This document shows positions 54,355-63,175 of a stretch of DNA of 64,000 nucleotides, piece after piece; position 1 is the stretch's first letter, and the number at the start of each line of letters is the position of its first letter. The notes beneath the pieces were generated by a model that was given only the letters and a program-made list of their open reading frames with translations, was not told the origin of the DNA and searched no databases. The position numbers and the translations under genes are program-made. The DNA is from DASYPQ01 sp036006425. GTDB taxonomy: Bacteria > Planctomycetota > UBA1135 > GCA-002686595. The stretch covers positions 248,001-312,000 of the forward strand of contig DASYPQ010000027.1 of assembly GCA_036006425.1 (NCBI GenBank), read 5' to 3'.

Positions 54355-55357
54355 CCGCGCGCATGCCGTGGCGCACGTCGACGAAGCGCGCGCGGCCGGC
54401 CTTCGAGCTCGTGTAGCCCTTCGACGCGAAGATCAGGAGATCGCCGGCGTCGAGCGCGAACGCGCGTTCGCGGGAGCTTCCGCCGGACTCCTCCTCGTGG
54501 AGCACGAACTCGCCGCCTTCGAAGTCGACGCCGCGCTTCGACAGCACGCAGACGGCCTGGTAGGGGAACCACGTGCGCCCGTAGACGTCGCGGTGCGGGA
54601 AGTTGACGCCGCCCTCGGGATAACGGAGGAGGATCGACGAGGCGCGTTCCTGCCCGCTCGCGCGGCAGTCGCGCCAGAAGTCCTCGAGGCGCGGCGGATA
54701 CGCGCAGGCGCCGGGCGCCTCCGCCGCGAGGTCGCGCAGCCGCACGTAGATCCCCGCGCGCACGCTCGCGAGCGGCTCGGGGACCGGTTCGCGGAAGTAC
54801 CGGTACGTCCCGACTCCGTAGCCGCGCGGTCCCATCTGGATCGTGCGCTCGAACAGCGCGTCCTCGGCGAAGGTCGCCTGGAGCTCCTCGCACTCGCGCG
54901 GCTCCAGGAAACCGTTCGCGACGAAGACGCCCTCGGACCGCAGTGCCTCGACCGCGCGCGCCCAATCCAGCGACGCGAGCCGTTGCTCCGCGGTCCGGCT
55001 AGTTGGCTTGCGCGGAGCCGCGCGGCGCGCCGGCTTCTTCCGTGTGGGCGGCGGCTCCGCGGATCGGCGCGGCGCCCGGGCCACCTTCTTCTCGTCGGGG
55101 CGGAGCGCGCCCTCGGCGATCAGTCGCTGGCGCTGGATGCGGGCGCGTCCCGCGCCCGCCGCGAGCGACCCGTCGCTCGCCACGATTCGATGCCAGGGAT
55201 GGGGCGCGTCCGTCTTGCAGGCGGCGATCGCGCGTCCGGCGGCGCGCGCGGCGCCCGGGCGCCCCGCGAGCGCCGCGAGCTCCGCGAACGTGCGCGTCTC
55301 ACCGGCGGGCACGCGGTGCGTCGCGTCGAGGTAGGGGTTCGTTGCGTCGGTCTTCAT
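54302..55357 (-). CDS. Fusion of an alkyltransferase-like (ATL/MGMT) domain with an Oxygenase-NA type 2OG-Fe(II) dioxygenase
   Basis: 351 residues in three parts. Residues 1-83 match the C-terminal DNA-binding half of MGMT (VPAGETRTFAELAALAGRPGAARAAGRAI). The active-site PCHR box reads Pro54-Trp55-His56-Arg57, so this is an ATL protein that flags alkylated guanine but cannot remove the group. Residues 84-125 are a basic Lys/Arg/Pro-rich linker. Residues 126-351 form a double-stranded beta-helix dioxygenase: His255-x-Asp257 (FPHRDVYG), VDFEGGEFVLHEEE, and distal His330 (VRHGM). The blocks match the COG3826/PF09859 family proposed to act on damaged DNA. The ATG starts the MGMT domain. Confidence 0.8.
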   Translation of the reverse strand: MKTDATNPYLDATHRVPAGETRTFAELAALAGRPGAARAAGRAIAACKTDAPHPWHRIVASDGSLAAGAGRARIQRQRLIAEGALRPDEKKVARAPRRSAEPPPTRKKPARRAAPRKPTSRTAEQRLASLDWARAVEALRSEGVFVANGFLEPRECEELQATFAEDALFERTIQMGPRGYGVGTYRYFREPVPEPLASVRAGIYVRLRDLAAEAPGACAYPPRLEDFWRDCRASGQERASSILLRYPEGGVNFPHRDVYGRTWFPYQAVCVLSKRGVDFEGGEFVLHEEESGGSSRERAFALDAGDLLIFASKGYTSSKAGRARFVDVRHGMRAVTRGERFASGLVLHLAE

Positions 55358-55447
55358 GGCACTGGGACGATCCGCCGCGCGGCCGGACGGTTTCACCCAT
55401 TCTCGCGTTTTTCCGCGCGCACGGGTTCTGGCACAATTCCAAGTCAC

Positions 55448-56935
55448 TTGTCCCTCACGCGCTTCCAGTCGAAGTCCTCGAGCCCCGACCCGTCCGCCGC
55501 GAGCGGCGCCGCGGGGCGACGCGTCCACGTCGTGACGTTCGGCTGCCAGATGAACAAGTACGACTCCCTCCTCGCCGAAGGGCGCTTCCGGCGCGCCGGC
55601 TGGGAGGTCTCCGGGACGCTCGAGGACGCCGACGCGGTGGTGTTCAACACGTGCTCGGTCCGCGACCACGCCGAGGAGCGCGCCTGGTCCTGGATCGGCG
55701 AGTTGAAGCGGGCGAAGGCCCTCCGTCCCGAGCTCGTCATCGGCGTCATGGGATGCATGGCGCAGCGCGTGGGGGAGGAGATCTTCGCGCGCGCGGGCCA
55801 CGTCGACGTCGTCGCGGGAACCCGCCACTACCACAACCTGCCGGCTCTCGTCGAACGCGTGCGCGAGGCGCGCGCCGCGACCGGATCGTCGAGCTCGAGC
55901 GTCAGGGCGCGCGATCGTGCGGCGCGCGCCCTCGCGCTGGAGATGGACGATCCCGTCGCCGTCGACCGCTCGGACGAGGAGTACTCCGGCGACGTCTCGG
56001 CCTGGCTCACGGTGATGCGCGGCTGCGACTTGAACTGCGCGTTCTGCATCGTGCCCACGGTGCGCGGGCGCGTGCTCTCGAGACCGGTCGAGGACGTCGT
56101 GCGCGAGGCGCGCTGGCTCGTGGATCGCGGCGCCCGCGCCGTGACGCTGCTCGGTCAGACCGTCAACAGCTACGGCGAGGACTTCGCCGCGCCCGGCCCG
56201 GACGAGACGCGGCACCGCGGCCGGCAAGGACGTCCGGGTCTCGCCGATCTCATCCACCGGCTGCAGGAGATCGACGGCCTGCTGCGGATCCGGCTGATCA
56301 CACTGCACCCCTCGTACCTCACGCCGGAGCTCGCGCGCGCGCTGCGCGACTGCGACAAGGCCGAACGGTTCCTTCCGCTGCCGGCGCAGTCGGGCTCGGA
56401 CCGCATCCTCCGCGCGATGCGCCGCGGATACACGACGGACCTCTACCGTCGCCGCGTCGACATGCTCCGCGATACGGTCCCCGACGTCGAGCTCGGCAGC
56501 GACTGGATCGTCGGCTTCCCGGGCGAGACCGAGGAGGACTACGCGGCGAGCGAAGCGTTCCTCGCCGAGCAGCGCTTCGCCGTGAACTACGTGTTCAAGT
56601 ACGACCCGCGCCCCGGGACGAGCGCGGCCGAGCGACTCGGCGACGACGTCGACGAGGCGGTCAAGAAGGAACGGAACCGCCGGTTCCTGGCCGCGTCGGA
56701 GCGCGTCGCGTTCGCGCGCTTCTCGCGGCACGTCGACGGCGTGCGGCGCGTCTTCGTCGAGTCCGTGGGCGAACGCGAGCCGGGAACGCTCCTCGGGCGC
56801 ACGATCCACGGCCTGCCCGTGAGCTTCGCGGGCGGCTCGGAGCTCGTCGGACGCGAGCTCGACGTGCGCATCGTCGCCGCGAGCGCGTACGGGCTCGCCG
56901 GCGAGCCGGCGGCTCAGGATTCCTTGACTACCTGA
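55448..56935 (+). CDS. miaB: tRNA-2-methylthio-N6-dimethylallyladenosine synthase
   Basis: 495 residues. MTTase N-terminal domain: TFGCQMNKYDS (about residue 32), NTCSVRDHAEERAW and GVMGCMAQRVGEEI give the three cluster cysteines. The radical-SAM motif GCDLNCAFCIVPTVRGR (CxxxCxxC) follows near 195, then LGQTVNSYGEDF. A C-terminal TRAM domain covers about residues 430-490 (VFVESVGERE, GRTIHGLPVSF). It adds the methylthio group at A37 of tRNAs. The start is probably the TTG at 55448; no ATG or GTG gives a better N-terminus. Confidence 0.9.
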   Translation: MSLTRFQSKSSSPDPSAASGAAGRRVHVVTFGCQMNKYDSLLAEGRFRRAGWEVSGTLEDADAVVFNTCSVRDHAEERAWSWIGELKRAKALRPELVIGVMGCMAQRVGEEIFARAGHVDVVAGTRHYHNLPALVERVREARAATGSSSSSVRARDRAARALALEMDDPVAVDRSDEEYSGDVSAWLTVMRGCDLNCAFCIVPTVRGRVLSRPVEDVVREARWLVDRGARAVTLLGQTVNSYGEDFAAPGPDETRHRGRQGRPGLADLIHRLQEIDGLLRIRLITLHPSYLTPELARALRDCDKAERFLPLPAQSGSDRILRAMRRGYTTDLYRRRVDMLRDTVPDVELGSDWIVGFPGETEEDYAASEAFLAEQRFAVNYVFKYDPRPGTSAAERLGDDVDEAVKKERNRRFLAASERVAFARFSRHVDGVRRVFVESVGEREPGTLLGRTIHGLPVSFAGGSELVGRELDVRIVAASAYGLAGEPAAQDSLTT

Positions 56936-57102
56936 TCCGCGCGACGAGCGCGCAGGCGATGTCCGCGAGGAGCTCGACGATCGGCTGCGGCGTGCTCATG
57001 TCCCACGTCCCGTGCGGGCGGTCGACGAGCAGCCCGTTCGGTCCGTCGACGGGCGCGGGCGCGGAAGTCCCTTCCTCGCGCTCGGACGGGAGTCTTACCG
57101 AA

Positions 57103-57774
57103 ATGCACGCAAACATCCAAACGATGCAGTCGTATACCTCCATCATGGGAGAAACCACACTCGCGAGGCCCACGCGGCAGGCGATCCTCGACGCCACGGA
57201 CCGGCTGCTCGGCCGCCTCGGGTACCACAAGACGACGATCGACGACCTCGCGCGCGAGGCCGGGATCGCGCGGCGGACGATCTACCTGCACTTCCCGAGC
57301 AAGGAGGAGATCTTCCTCGCTTCGATCGACCGCGTCGTCGAGCGGCTGCTCGAGGAGCTGCGCGCGATCGCGCGGACGGAGGATCCGCCCGAATCGCGCC
57401 TCCGGCGGATGCTCCTCACGCGCGTCCTGTTCCGCTTCGACAGCGTCCGGGACTACCACGAGAGCCTCGAGGACCTACTCTCCGTCCTGCGTCCCGCCTA
57501 CCTCCGGCGCCGTGAGCGCTACTTCCAGGGCGAAGCCGAGATCCTCGCCGGCGTCATCGCGGAAGGCCGGCGGGAGGGCGTCCTCGACGCGAAGGATCCG
57601 CTCGAAGCCGCGCGCGCGCTCGTCACCGCGACGAACTCGCTGCTGCCCGCGTCCCTGAGCACGCCCGAGCTCGGATCGCGGGAAGCGATCGAGGCGGAGA
57701 TCACGCGCGTCACGGACCTCCTGCTCCGCGGGCTCCTTTCCCGGAGCCCTCTCGCCGCTCGCACGATGACCTGA
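57103..57774 (+). CDS. TetR/AcrR-family transcriptional regulator
   Basis: 223 residues. The N-terminal helix-turn-helix (RQAILDATDRLLGRLGYHKTTIDDLAREAGIARRTIYLHFPSKEEIFLASI, about residues 22-72) is a clear TetR match; the ligand domain is not informative. ATG at 57103 has GGGAG 10 nt upstream. ATG at 57145 is an alternative: TATACC (57133-57138) ends 6 nt before it, and the HTH still follows. The S41 protease gene 29 nt downstream may be its target or partner. Confidence 0.85.
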   Translation: MHANIQTMQSYTSIMGETTLARPTRQAILDATDRLLGRLGYHKTTIDDLAREAGIARRTIYLHFPSKEEIFLASIDRVVERLLEELRAIARTEDPPESRLRRMLLTRVLFRFDSVRDYHESLEDLLSVLRPAYLRRRERYFQGEAEILAGVIAEGRREGVLDAKDPLEAARALVTATNSLLPASLSTPELGSREAIEAEITRVTDLLLRGLLSRSPLAARTMT

Positions 57775-57803
57775 GATCGACACCGACCCGAAGGAGAAAG
57801 ACC

Positions 57804-58904
57804 ATGCTTCCGTTCACACTCGCTCTGCGCCTCGTGGCGTTCGTGTTCGCGCTCTGCGCGAGCCTCGTGATCCCGAAAGGCGAGATGCTCTCCGCCGCCG
57901 AGAAGAAGGAGGCCGTCGACCGTCTCGTGGAGGAGCTCTCGAAGTCGTACGTGTTTCCGGACGTCGCGGATCGGATGACGGAAGCGATCCGCACGCGCCA
58001 GCGGAACGGCGAGTACGACAAGCTCGACGACCCGCAGGCATTCGCCCAGGCCCTGACGGAGCACCTCCAGGCCGTCAGCCACGACAAGCACATGCGCGTC
58101 CGCAGCGATTCGGGCGCTCCCGCTCCCGGAAGCCCGCGCCGGCGGTTCCCGGAGTCCGAGGACGGGTTGCGGCGCCTGAACTTCGGCTTCGAGAAGGTCG
58201 AGATCCTCCCCGGCAACGTCGGCTACATCGACCTGCGCATGTTCGCCCCGGCGGACCTCGCCGGGCCGACGGCCGCTGCGGCGATGGAGTTCCTCGCGAA
58301 CACGGACGCGCTCGTGCTCGACCTGCGCGAGAACGGCGGCGGCCAGCCGGACATGGTCCAGCTCTTCTGCAGCTACCTGTTCGGGCCCGAGCCGGTCCAC
58401 CTGAACGATCTCTACTTCCGGCCGATGAACGAGACGCGCCAGTTCTGGACGCTCCCGTCGCTGCCGGGCAGGCGCTACGTCGGCAAGGACGTGTACGTGC
58501 TCACGAGCCACACGACGTTCTCGGGCGCCGAGGAGTGCACGTACAACCTCCAGACGCAGAAGCGCGCGCAGATCGTCGGCGAGACGACCGGCGGCGGCGC
58601 GAACCCGGGCGGCCGCGTGGAGCTCTCGAAGCACCTCTCCGCGTTCGTGCCCAGCGGCCGCGCGATCAATCCGATCACGGGGACGAACTGGGAGGGCACC
58701 GGCGTCGAGCCCGAGGTGCGCGTGCCCGCGAAGCTCGCCCTGGCGACGGCCCACACGCTCGCGTTGAAGAAGCTCGTCGAGGGCTGCACCGAGGACGATC
58801 GCCGCGCGGAGCTCGCCGAAGCCCTCGCGCACGTCGAGCACGACCTCGCCGCGCTCCAGGCCGAGACGGCGGAGGCGCGGCCGGCTGCCGCCGAGCGGCA
58901 CTAG
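57804..58904 (+). CDS. S41-family peptidase (IRBP/C-terminal processing type)
   Basis: 366 residues with a signal-like N-terminus (residues 1-22) and a strong Shine-Dalgarno (AAGGAGAAAG). An N-terminal helical domain (KKEAVDRLVEELSKSYVFPDVADRM) precedes the tail-protease core: YIDLRMFAPADLAGP, ALVLDLRENGGGQPDMV and the catalytic Ser in TSHTTFSGAEE, then GETTGGGANPGG. No PDZ domain is seen, as in IRBP-like S41 members. Its stop codon and that of the convergent epimerase gene share the palindrome CTAG. Confidence 0.85.
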   Translation: MLPFTLALRLVAFVFALCASLVIPKGEMLSAAEKKEAVDRLVEELSKSYVFPDVADRMTEAIRTRQRNGEYDKLDDPQAFAQALTEHLQAVSHDKHMRVRSDSGAPAPGSPRRRFPESEDGLRRLNFGFEKVEILPGNVGYIDLRMFAPADLAGPTAAAAMEFLANTDALVLDLRENGGGQPDMVQLFCSYLFGPEPVHLNDLYFRPMNETRQFWTLPSLPGRRYVGKDVYVLTSHTTFSGAEECTYNLQTQKRAQIVGETTGGGANPGGRVELSKHLSAFVPSGRAINPITGTNWEGTGVEPEVRVPAKLALATAHTLALKKLVEGCTEDDRRAELAEALAHVEHDLAALQAETAEARPAAAERH

Positions 58905-59812
58905 GGAAGGTGCGCCTTCCAGGCGCGGAAGCAGCGGTCCACCTCGTCGACGAATCCCGCGTGCCGCGGCTGCCAGCCGAGGAACCGCGCGGCCCGGCTC
59001 GCGTCGACGTGCTGGTCGAATTGCAGGGTCTCCGCCAGCGGCCCGAACCGGCGCGCGGCTTCGTCCGCCGGGATCGTGGCGACGCGCCCTTCCGCGCCGG
59101 CGGCGACGCTCGCCGCGCGCGCGCATTCGGCGACCGTCGAGCGACTCCGGTCCGTCGCGTTCAGGATCTCGCCTCCGAGCTGCGATTCGACCGCGAGCCG
59201 GTACAGCTCAGCGACGTCGTCGACGTGGATCATGCTCCAGCGACAGCTCCCGTCGCCGAGGATCCGTGCCGCGCCGGTCTTCGACGCGCTCTCGAACCAC
59301 ATCGCGGTCAGGCTTCCGCTGCCGCCGTAGATGCACCCGGGGCGCACGACGGTCGTGCGCAGGCCGCCCCGGCTCGCGGCCAGGACGATCTTCTCGGTCT
59401 CGACGCGCGGCGCGACGAGCTTGGGCGGGTTCGGAGCCGACGCTTCGTCGACGCGCGCCCCACGCGTGTCGCCGTACACCCACACGCCGCTCGTGTACAC
59501 GAACGTGCGCGATGCGCCCGGCACGGCGGAATGCGCGGCGACGATCGCCTCGACCGCCTTGCGATCGAGGTCGTGGAACCGCGCCGAGCTCTCCGCGGCG
59601 CAGTGCACGACGGCGCGGCACGCGCGCGCCCGGTCCGACCAGCTCGCCGGCGCCTCGAGGTTGCCGACGACGGGTTCGACCTCCGCGCGCGCGAGGTCCT
59701 TCGCCTTCTCGGCGGTCCGGACGAGGCCGGCGACCTCGTGGCCCGCGCGCGCGAGCGCGCCCGCGACCGCGGAGCCGAGGAAGCCGCTCGCGCCGGTGAC
59801 GAAGACGCGCAC
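58901..59812 (-). CDS. NAD-dependent epimerase/dehydratase (extended SDR)
   Basis: 303 residues from a GTG. Rossmann motif VFVTGASGFLGSAVAGAL (GxxGxxG) at the N-terminus, VVHCAAESSARFHD near residue 68, and VYTSGVWVYGDT near 105. The usual YxxxK catalytic pair is not evident; the position reads PRVETEKIVLAA, with Lys but no Tyr, so catalysis may differ. VVRPGCIYGGSGS follows. Substrate unknown. It lies 8 nt downstream of mdh on the same strand. Confidence 0.8.
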   Translation of the reverse strand: MRVFVTGASGFLGSAVAGALARAGHEVAGLVRTAEKAKDLARAEVEPVVGNLEAPASWSDRARACRAVVHCAAESSARFHDLDRKAVEAIVAAHSAVPGASRTFVYTSGVWVYGDTRGARVDEASAPNPPKLVAPRVETEKIVLAASRGGLRTTVVRPGCIYGGSGSLTAMWFESASKTGAARILGDGSCRWSMIHVDDVAELYRLAVESQLGGEILNATDRSRSTVAECARAASVAAGAEGRVATIPADEAARRFGPLAETLQFDQHVDASRAARFLGWQPRHAGFVDEVDRCFRAWKAHLP

Positions 59813-59820
59813 GGACGCTC

Positions 59821-60813
59821 TCAGCCGAGGAGATCCGCGACGACGGAGCGCTCGAGCTCGAGCTCCTTGACGCTCGCGCCGATCTTGTCGCGCAGGAAGG
59901 CGTTCATCGTGACCCCCTGGACGACTTCCCAGCCGCCGTTGCCGTCGCTGCGGACCGGGAAGGAGCTGATGACGCCCTCCGGGACGCCGTAGCTGCCGTC
60001 GCTCGCGACGGCGACCGAGTGCCAGGCGCCCTTCTGCGTCGGCTGGACGAGATCCCGGACGTGGTCGATCAGCGCGTTCGCCGCCGACGCCGCACTCGAA
60101 GCGCCGCGCGCGGCGATGATCGCGGCTCCGCGCTGCTGCACCGACTTCAGGAACTCGCCCTGGAGCCAGCTCTCGTCGCCGATGACTTGCGCCGCGGACC
60201 GCCCGTCGATCGTCGTGTTGTAGAAATCGGGGACCTGCGTCGACGAGTGGTTGCCCCAGATCAGCGCGTTGCGCACGGCGCTCGTCGGCACCCGCGCCTT
60301 GTGCGCGAGCAGCGCGGTGGCGCGGTTCTGGTCGAGCCGCGTCATCGCGCTGAAGCGCTGGCGCGGGACGTCGGGAGCCGAGTGCATGGCGATCAGGCAG
60401 TTCGTGTTGCACGGGTTGCCGACGACGGCGACGCGCACGTCCTTCGCGGCGTGGTCGTTGATCGCACGACCCTGGCCCGTGAAGATCGGCCCGTTGACCT
60501 TGATCAGGTCGTTGCGCTCCATCCCCGGGCCGCGCGGCCGGCTTCCGATGAGCAGGCACCAGTTCGCGTCCTTGAACCCGACCTTCGGATCGCTCGTGAG
60601 GACCATGCTCTCGAGCAGAGGGAACGCGCAGTCCTCGAGCTCCATCGCGACGCCCCGCAGCGCGAGCTGCGCCTTCTCGTCGGGGATCTCGATCATCTGC
60701 AGCACGACCGGCTGGTCGGGCCCGAACATCGCTCCCGCGGCGATGCGCGGCACGAGCGCGTAGCCGATCTGTCCTGCGGCGCCGGTGACGGCGACTCGGA
60801 TGGCTTTTTTCAT
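59821..60813 (-). CDS. mdh: Malate dehydrogenase
   Basis: 330 residues. NAD site VAVTGAAGQIGYALVPRIAAG, EDCAFPLL, the mobile-loop GSRPRGPGMERNDLI (catalytic Arg), VAVVGNPCNTNCLIAM and the active histidine block IWGNHSSTQVPDF. This is the cytosolic-type (MDH type 2) family. It interconverts malate and oxaloacetate. An upstream in-frame extension to 60861 lacks family similarity; the ATG at 60813 gives the normal N-terminus. Confidence 0.95.
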   Translation of the reverse strand: MKKAIRVAVTGAAGQIGYALVPRIAAGAMFGPDQPVVLQMIEIPDEKAQLALRGVAMELEDCAFPLLESMVLTSDPKVGFKDANWCLLIGSRPRGPGMERNDLIKVNGPIFTGQGRAINDHAAKDVRVAVVGNPCNTNCLIAMHSAPDVPRQRFSAMTRLDQNRATALLAHKARVPTSAVRNALIWGNHSSTQVPDFYNTTIDGRSAAQVIGDESWLQGEFLKSVQQRGAAIIAARGASSAASAANALIDHVRDLVQPTQKGAWHSVAVASDGSYGVPEGVISSFPVRSDGNGGWEVVQGVTMNAFLRDKIGASVKELELERSVVADLLG

Positions 60814-61057
60814 GGGTCTTCGGGGTGCGTCCACGCCGCGGCGTGAGGGTGTCGGGTCCACGGTTCGAAGGAAGGGGGAGTAGTGTGCCCCTCGGCTTCC
60901 GGAATGAAAGGGACGCGGAACCTCTTTTTCCCCGGTGCAGGTCGCGCCTTGCGGCCTCCACCTCGGGGTCGGCGTATGCTAGACAGGGGATTGCTCGCGC
61001 CTCCCTGGAGTTCGACTGGACACCACCGCCCTCCGCTCCGCCGCACCGCCGCCCTCC

Positions 61058-62179
61058 GTGGAGCGCCTGTCCGATTGGCTGGCGGAGCTCGGGAGCCAGG
61101 CCAAGGCCTATCGCTTCGACGTGGCGCCGAACCCCTGCGTCGGCGCGGCGGTCCTCGCCGGGGACCGACTGATCGCGCGCGGCTTCCACGAGGTCTGGGG
61201 GCGTGAGCACGCGGAGATCAACGCCCTCGCCGCCGCGCGCGCGAGCGGAGTACCGCCGAGCCGCTGGGACGCCCTGCTCGTCACACTCGAGCCGTGCTCC
61301 TCGCGCGGCAAGACGCCGCCTTGCGTCGAGGACATCCTCGCGAGCGGCATCCGACGCGTCGTCGTCGGGGAGGTCGATCCCGACCCGCGCCACCGCGGTG
61401 CCGGGTTGCGCGCGCTGCGCGACGCGGGCGTCGAGGTCGAGCTCCTCGAGGGAGCGGCGAGGCTCTCCGACGTCGCGCCGCACTTCGTCGCGTGGAACAG
61501 CGACGACCGGATCCGCCGCCCGCGGCCGTGGATGATCGCGAAGTGGGCGCAGACGCGCACCGGACAGCTCGTGCCCCCTCCCGACGTCGGCGGAGGTCGA
61601 TGGATCTCGGGCGCCGAGGCGCGCGCGGAAGTGCAGACGCTGCGCGGCCGCGTCGATGCGATCATGAGCAGCGTCGGGACCGTCCTGCGGGACGACCCGC
61701 GCTTCACCGTGCGGCCTCCCGGCGACCGCAGCCGTCCGCCGCTGCGCGTGATCCTCGACAGCCGCCTGCGCACGCCGCCGAACGCGAAGCTCTTCGATCC
61801 GCCCGGTCCCGCGGAGAGCGGGGGCGAGGTCCACATCCTGTGCGTCGGCGGGGAGGACGAGGGCCGGCACCGCGCCCTCGTCGCGGCCGGCGCGACCGTG
61901 CACGAGCTGCACGCCGCGACGGACGACGGCGTCTCGCTGCGCGATGCGCACACCTGGATGTGGGAGCGCGGACTCCGCCGCGTCGTCCTCGAAGCCGGAC
62001 CGCGCCTGCTCACGCACCACCTGCAGTCCGGGTTCGTCGACCAGGTGCGCATCTACACCGGACCGGTCAACGGGGGCGAGGGCCTCTCGATGGCCGATTG
62101 GCTCACGCGCCTCGTCTTTCGCGAGCGCCTCGACCGCGAGTGCGGAGCGGACGCCGTGCTCGAGGCGTTCCTGCGCTAG
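61058..62179 (+). CDS. ribD: Bifunctional riboflavin biosynthesis deaminase/reductase
   Basis: 373 residues from a GTG. The N-terminal deaminase zinc site is complete: HAE (His51, Glu53) and PCSSRGKTPPC (Cys80, Cys89). The C-terminal reductase domain starts near residue 150 (RPWMIAKWAQTRTGQL) and includes VDAIMSSVGTVLRDDPRFTVR. It carries out the second and third steps of riboflavin synthesis from GTP. No FMN riboswitch or other rib gene is seen. In the 244-nt upstream gap I see only a possible TATGCT (60975-60980). Confidence 0.9.
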   Translation: MERLSDWLAELGSQAKAYRFDVAPNPCVGAAVLAGDRLIARGFHEVWGREHAEINALAAARASGVPPSRWDALLVTLEPCSSRGKTPPCVEDILASGIRRVVVGEVDPDPRHRGAGLRALRDAGVEVELLEGAARLSDVAPHFVAWNSDDRIRRPRPWMIAKWAQTRTGQLVPPPDVGGGRWISGAEARAEVQTLRGRVDAIMSSVGTVLRDDPRFTVRPPGDRSRPPLRVILDSRLRTPPNAKLFDPPGPAESGGEVHILCVGGEDEGRHRALVAAGATVHELHAATDDGVSLRDAHTWMWERGLRRVVLEAGPRLLTHHLQSGFVDQVRIYTGPVNGGEGLSMADWLTRLVFRERLDRECGADAVLEAFLR

Positions 62180-62197
62180 ACGCGAGGAGTCTCGACG

Positions 62198-63163
62198 GTG
62201 GCGAGCTCTCCCGCGGTTCGCCCCGAGCACGTCGCGTGTCCCCTTTGTTCGCGGGATGCGCCCCGACCGTACCGCGCGGGGATGTACCGGTTCGAAGGCG
62301 TCGCGTTCGATCTCGTGCGCTGTCCCTGCGGGCTCGTGTACGTCGATCCGCGCCCCGACGGGGCGTCGATCGCACGCATGTACGACGATCCCGACTACTA
62401 CACCGAGGGCTACAACCTCGGCGTCGAGACGGAGAACTACTTCGATCGGCGCGCCGAGCTCATCGCGCAGTACGAGCGCACGGCGGGGGAGCTCGCGCGC
62501 GAGATCGGCGGCACCGGCGATCTCCTCGAGCTCGGCTCGGCCGGCGGGTTCTTCCTCGAGGGCGCGCGTCGCGCGGGCTTCCGCGTACGCGGGGTCGAGC
62601 TCTCGCCGCAGGCGGCGGAGTACTCGAAGCGCGAGCTCTCGCTCGACGTCTTCCACGGACAGCTCGAGGCGGCGCCCTTCGAGTCGGAGAGCTTCGACGT
62701 CGCGGTCGCCGACAACGTGCTCGAGCACACGACGTCACCGGGGGAAGTCCTCGCCCGGCTGCACGCGCTCCTGCGGCGCGGCGGACACCTCGTCGTCATC
62801 GTCCCGAGCTACGTGAACTCGATCTACTTCCGCGCGCTGCTCGGGCTGCAGGCGCTCGTGCCGAAGCGCTTCCTCGGCGAGCAGCTGCTCGGGATCCTCA
62901 AGCTCGACCCGCGCGGGCACTCCGGGAACCCGTACCACATCCTCGAGTTCGACAGGCGCACGCTGGTCGCCCTCGTGCGCCGATCCGGATTCGAGATCGT
63001 CCGCGTCGAGGCTTCCGTGCCGCTCCCGGCGCATCTTTTCCGCTCGAAGGATCCCGCGCTGCGCGTCCGGGCGTTGCGCGCGGCGTTTCTCGCGCTCGAC
63101 GCGCTCATGCGCCGCGGAATCCTGCCCGGCGCTCGCCTTCGACTGCTCGCGAGCCGAAGGTAG
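62198..63163 (+). CDS. Class I SAM methyltransferase with N-terminal zinc ribbon
   Basis: 321 residues from a GTG (GAGGAG Shine-Dalgarno). CPLC near residue 14 and CPCGLVYVDPRP near 43 form a zinc-ribbon-like N-terminus. The Methyltransf_11/23-type core has LLELGSAGGFFLEGARRAGF and VADNVLEHTTSPGEVLARLHALLRRGGHLVVIVPSY. Such proteins are usual in surface-polysaccharide clusters. It precedes a GT2 gene by 12 nt. Confidence 0.8.
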   Translation: MASSPAVRPEHVACPLCSRDAPRPYRAGMYRFEGVAFDLVRCPCGLVYVDPRPDGASIARMYDDPDYYTEGYNLGVETENYFDRRAELIAQYERTAGELAREIGGTGDLLELGSAGGFFLEGARRAGFRVRGVELSPQAAEYSKRELSLDVFHGQLEAAPFESESFDVAVADNVLEHTTSPGEVLARLHALLRRGGHLVVIVPSYVNSIYFRALLGLQALVPKRFLGEQLLGILKLDPRGHSGNPYHILEFDRRTLVALVRRSGFEIVRVEASVPLPAHLFRSKDPALRVRALRAAFLALDALMRRGILPGARLRLLASRR

Positions 63164-63166
63164 GAT
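63161..63166 (+). promoter_or_regulatory. Candidate near-leaderless -10 box of the Dpm1-like gene
   Basis: TAGGAT, 9 nt before the ATG at 63176. It lies within the end of the methyltransferase gene. Confidence 0.35.
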
Positions 63167-63175
63167 CGCCCGAGG

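Noticed and set aside
55430..55446. TGGCAC followed by CAAGT upstream of miaB, as a sigma-54 promoter
   Set aside because: The -12 element does not match TTGC at the required spacing, and miaB is a housekeeping gene.
60814..61057. Possible FMN riboswitch before ribD
   Set aside because: I could not find the conserved junction blocks or the multi-stem layout. The gap holds only a possible -10 and a short T run (60923-60928).
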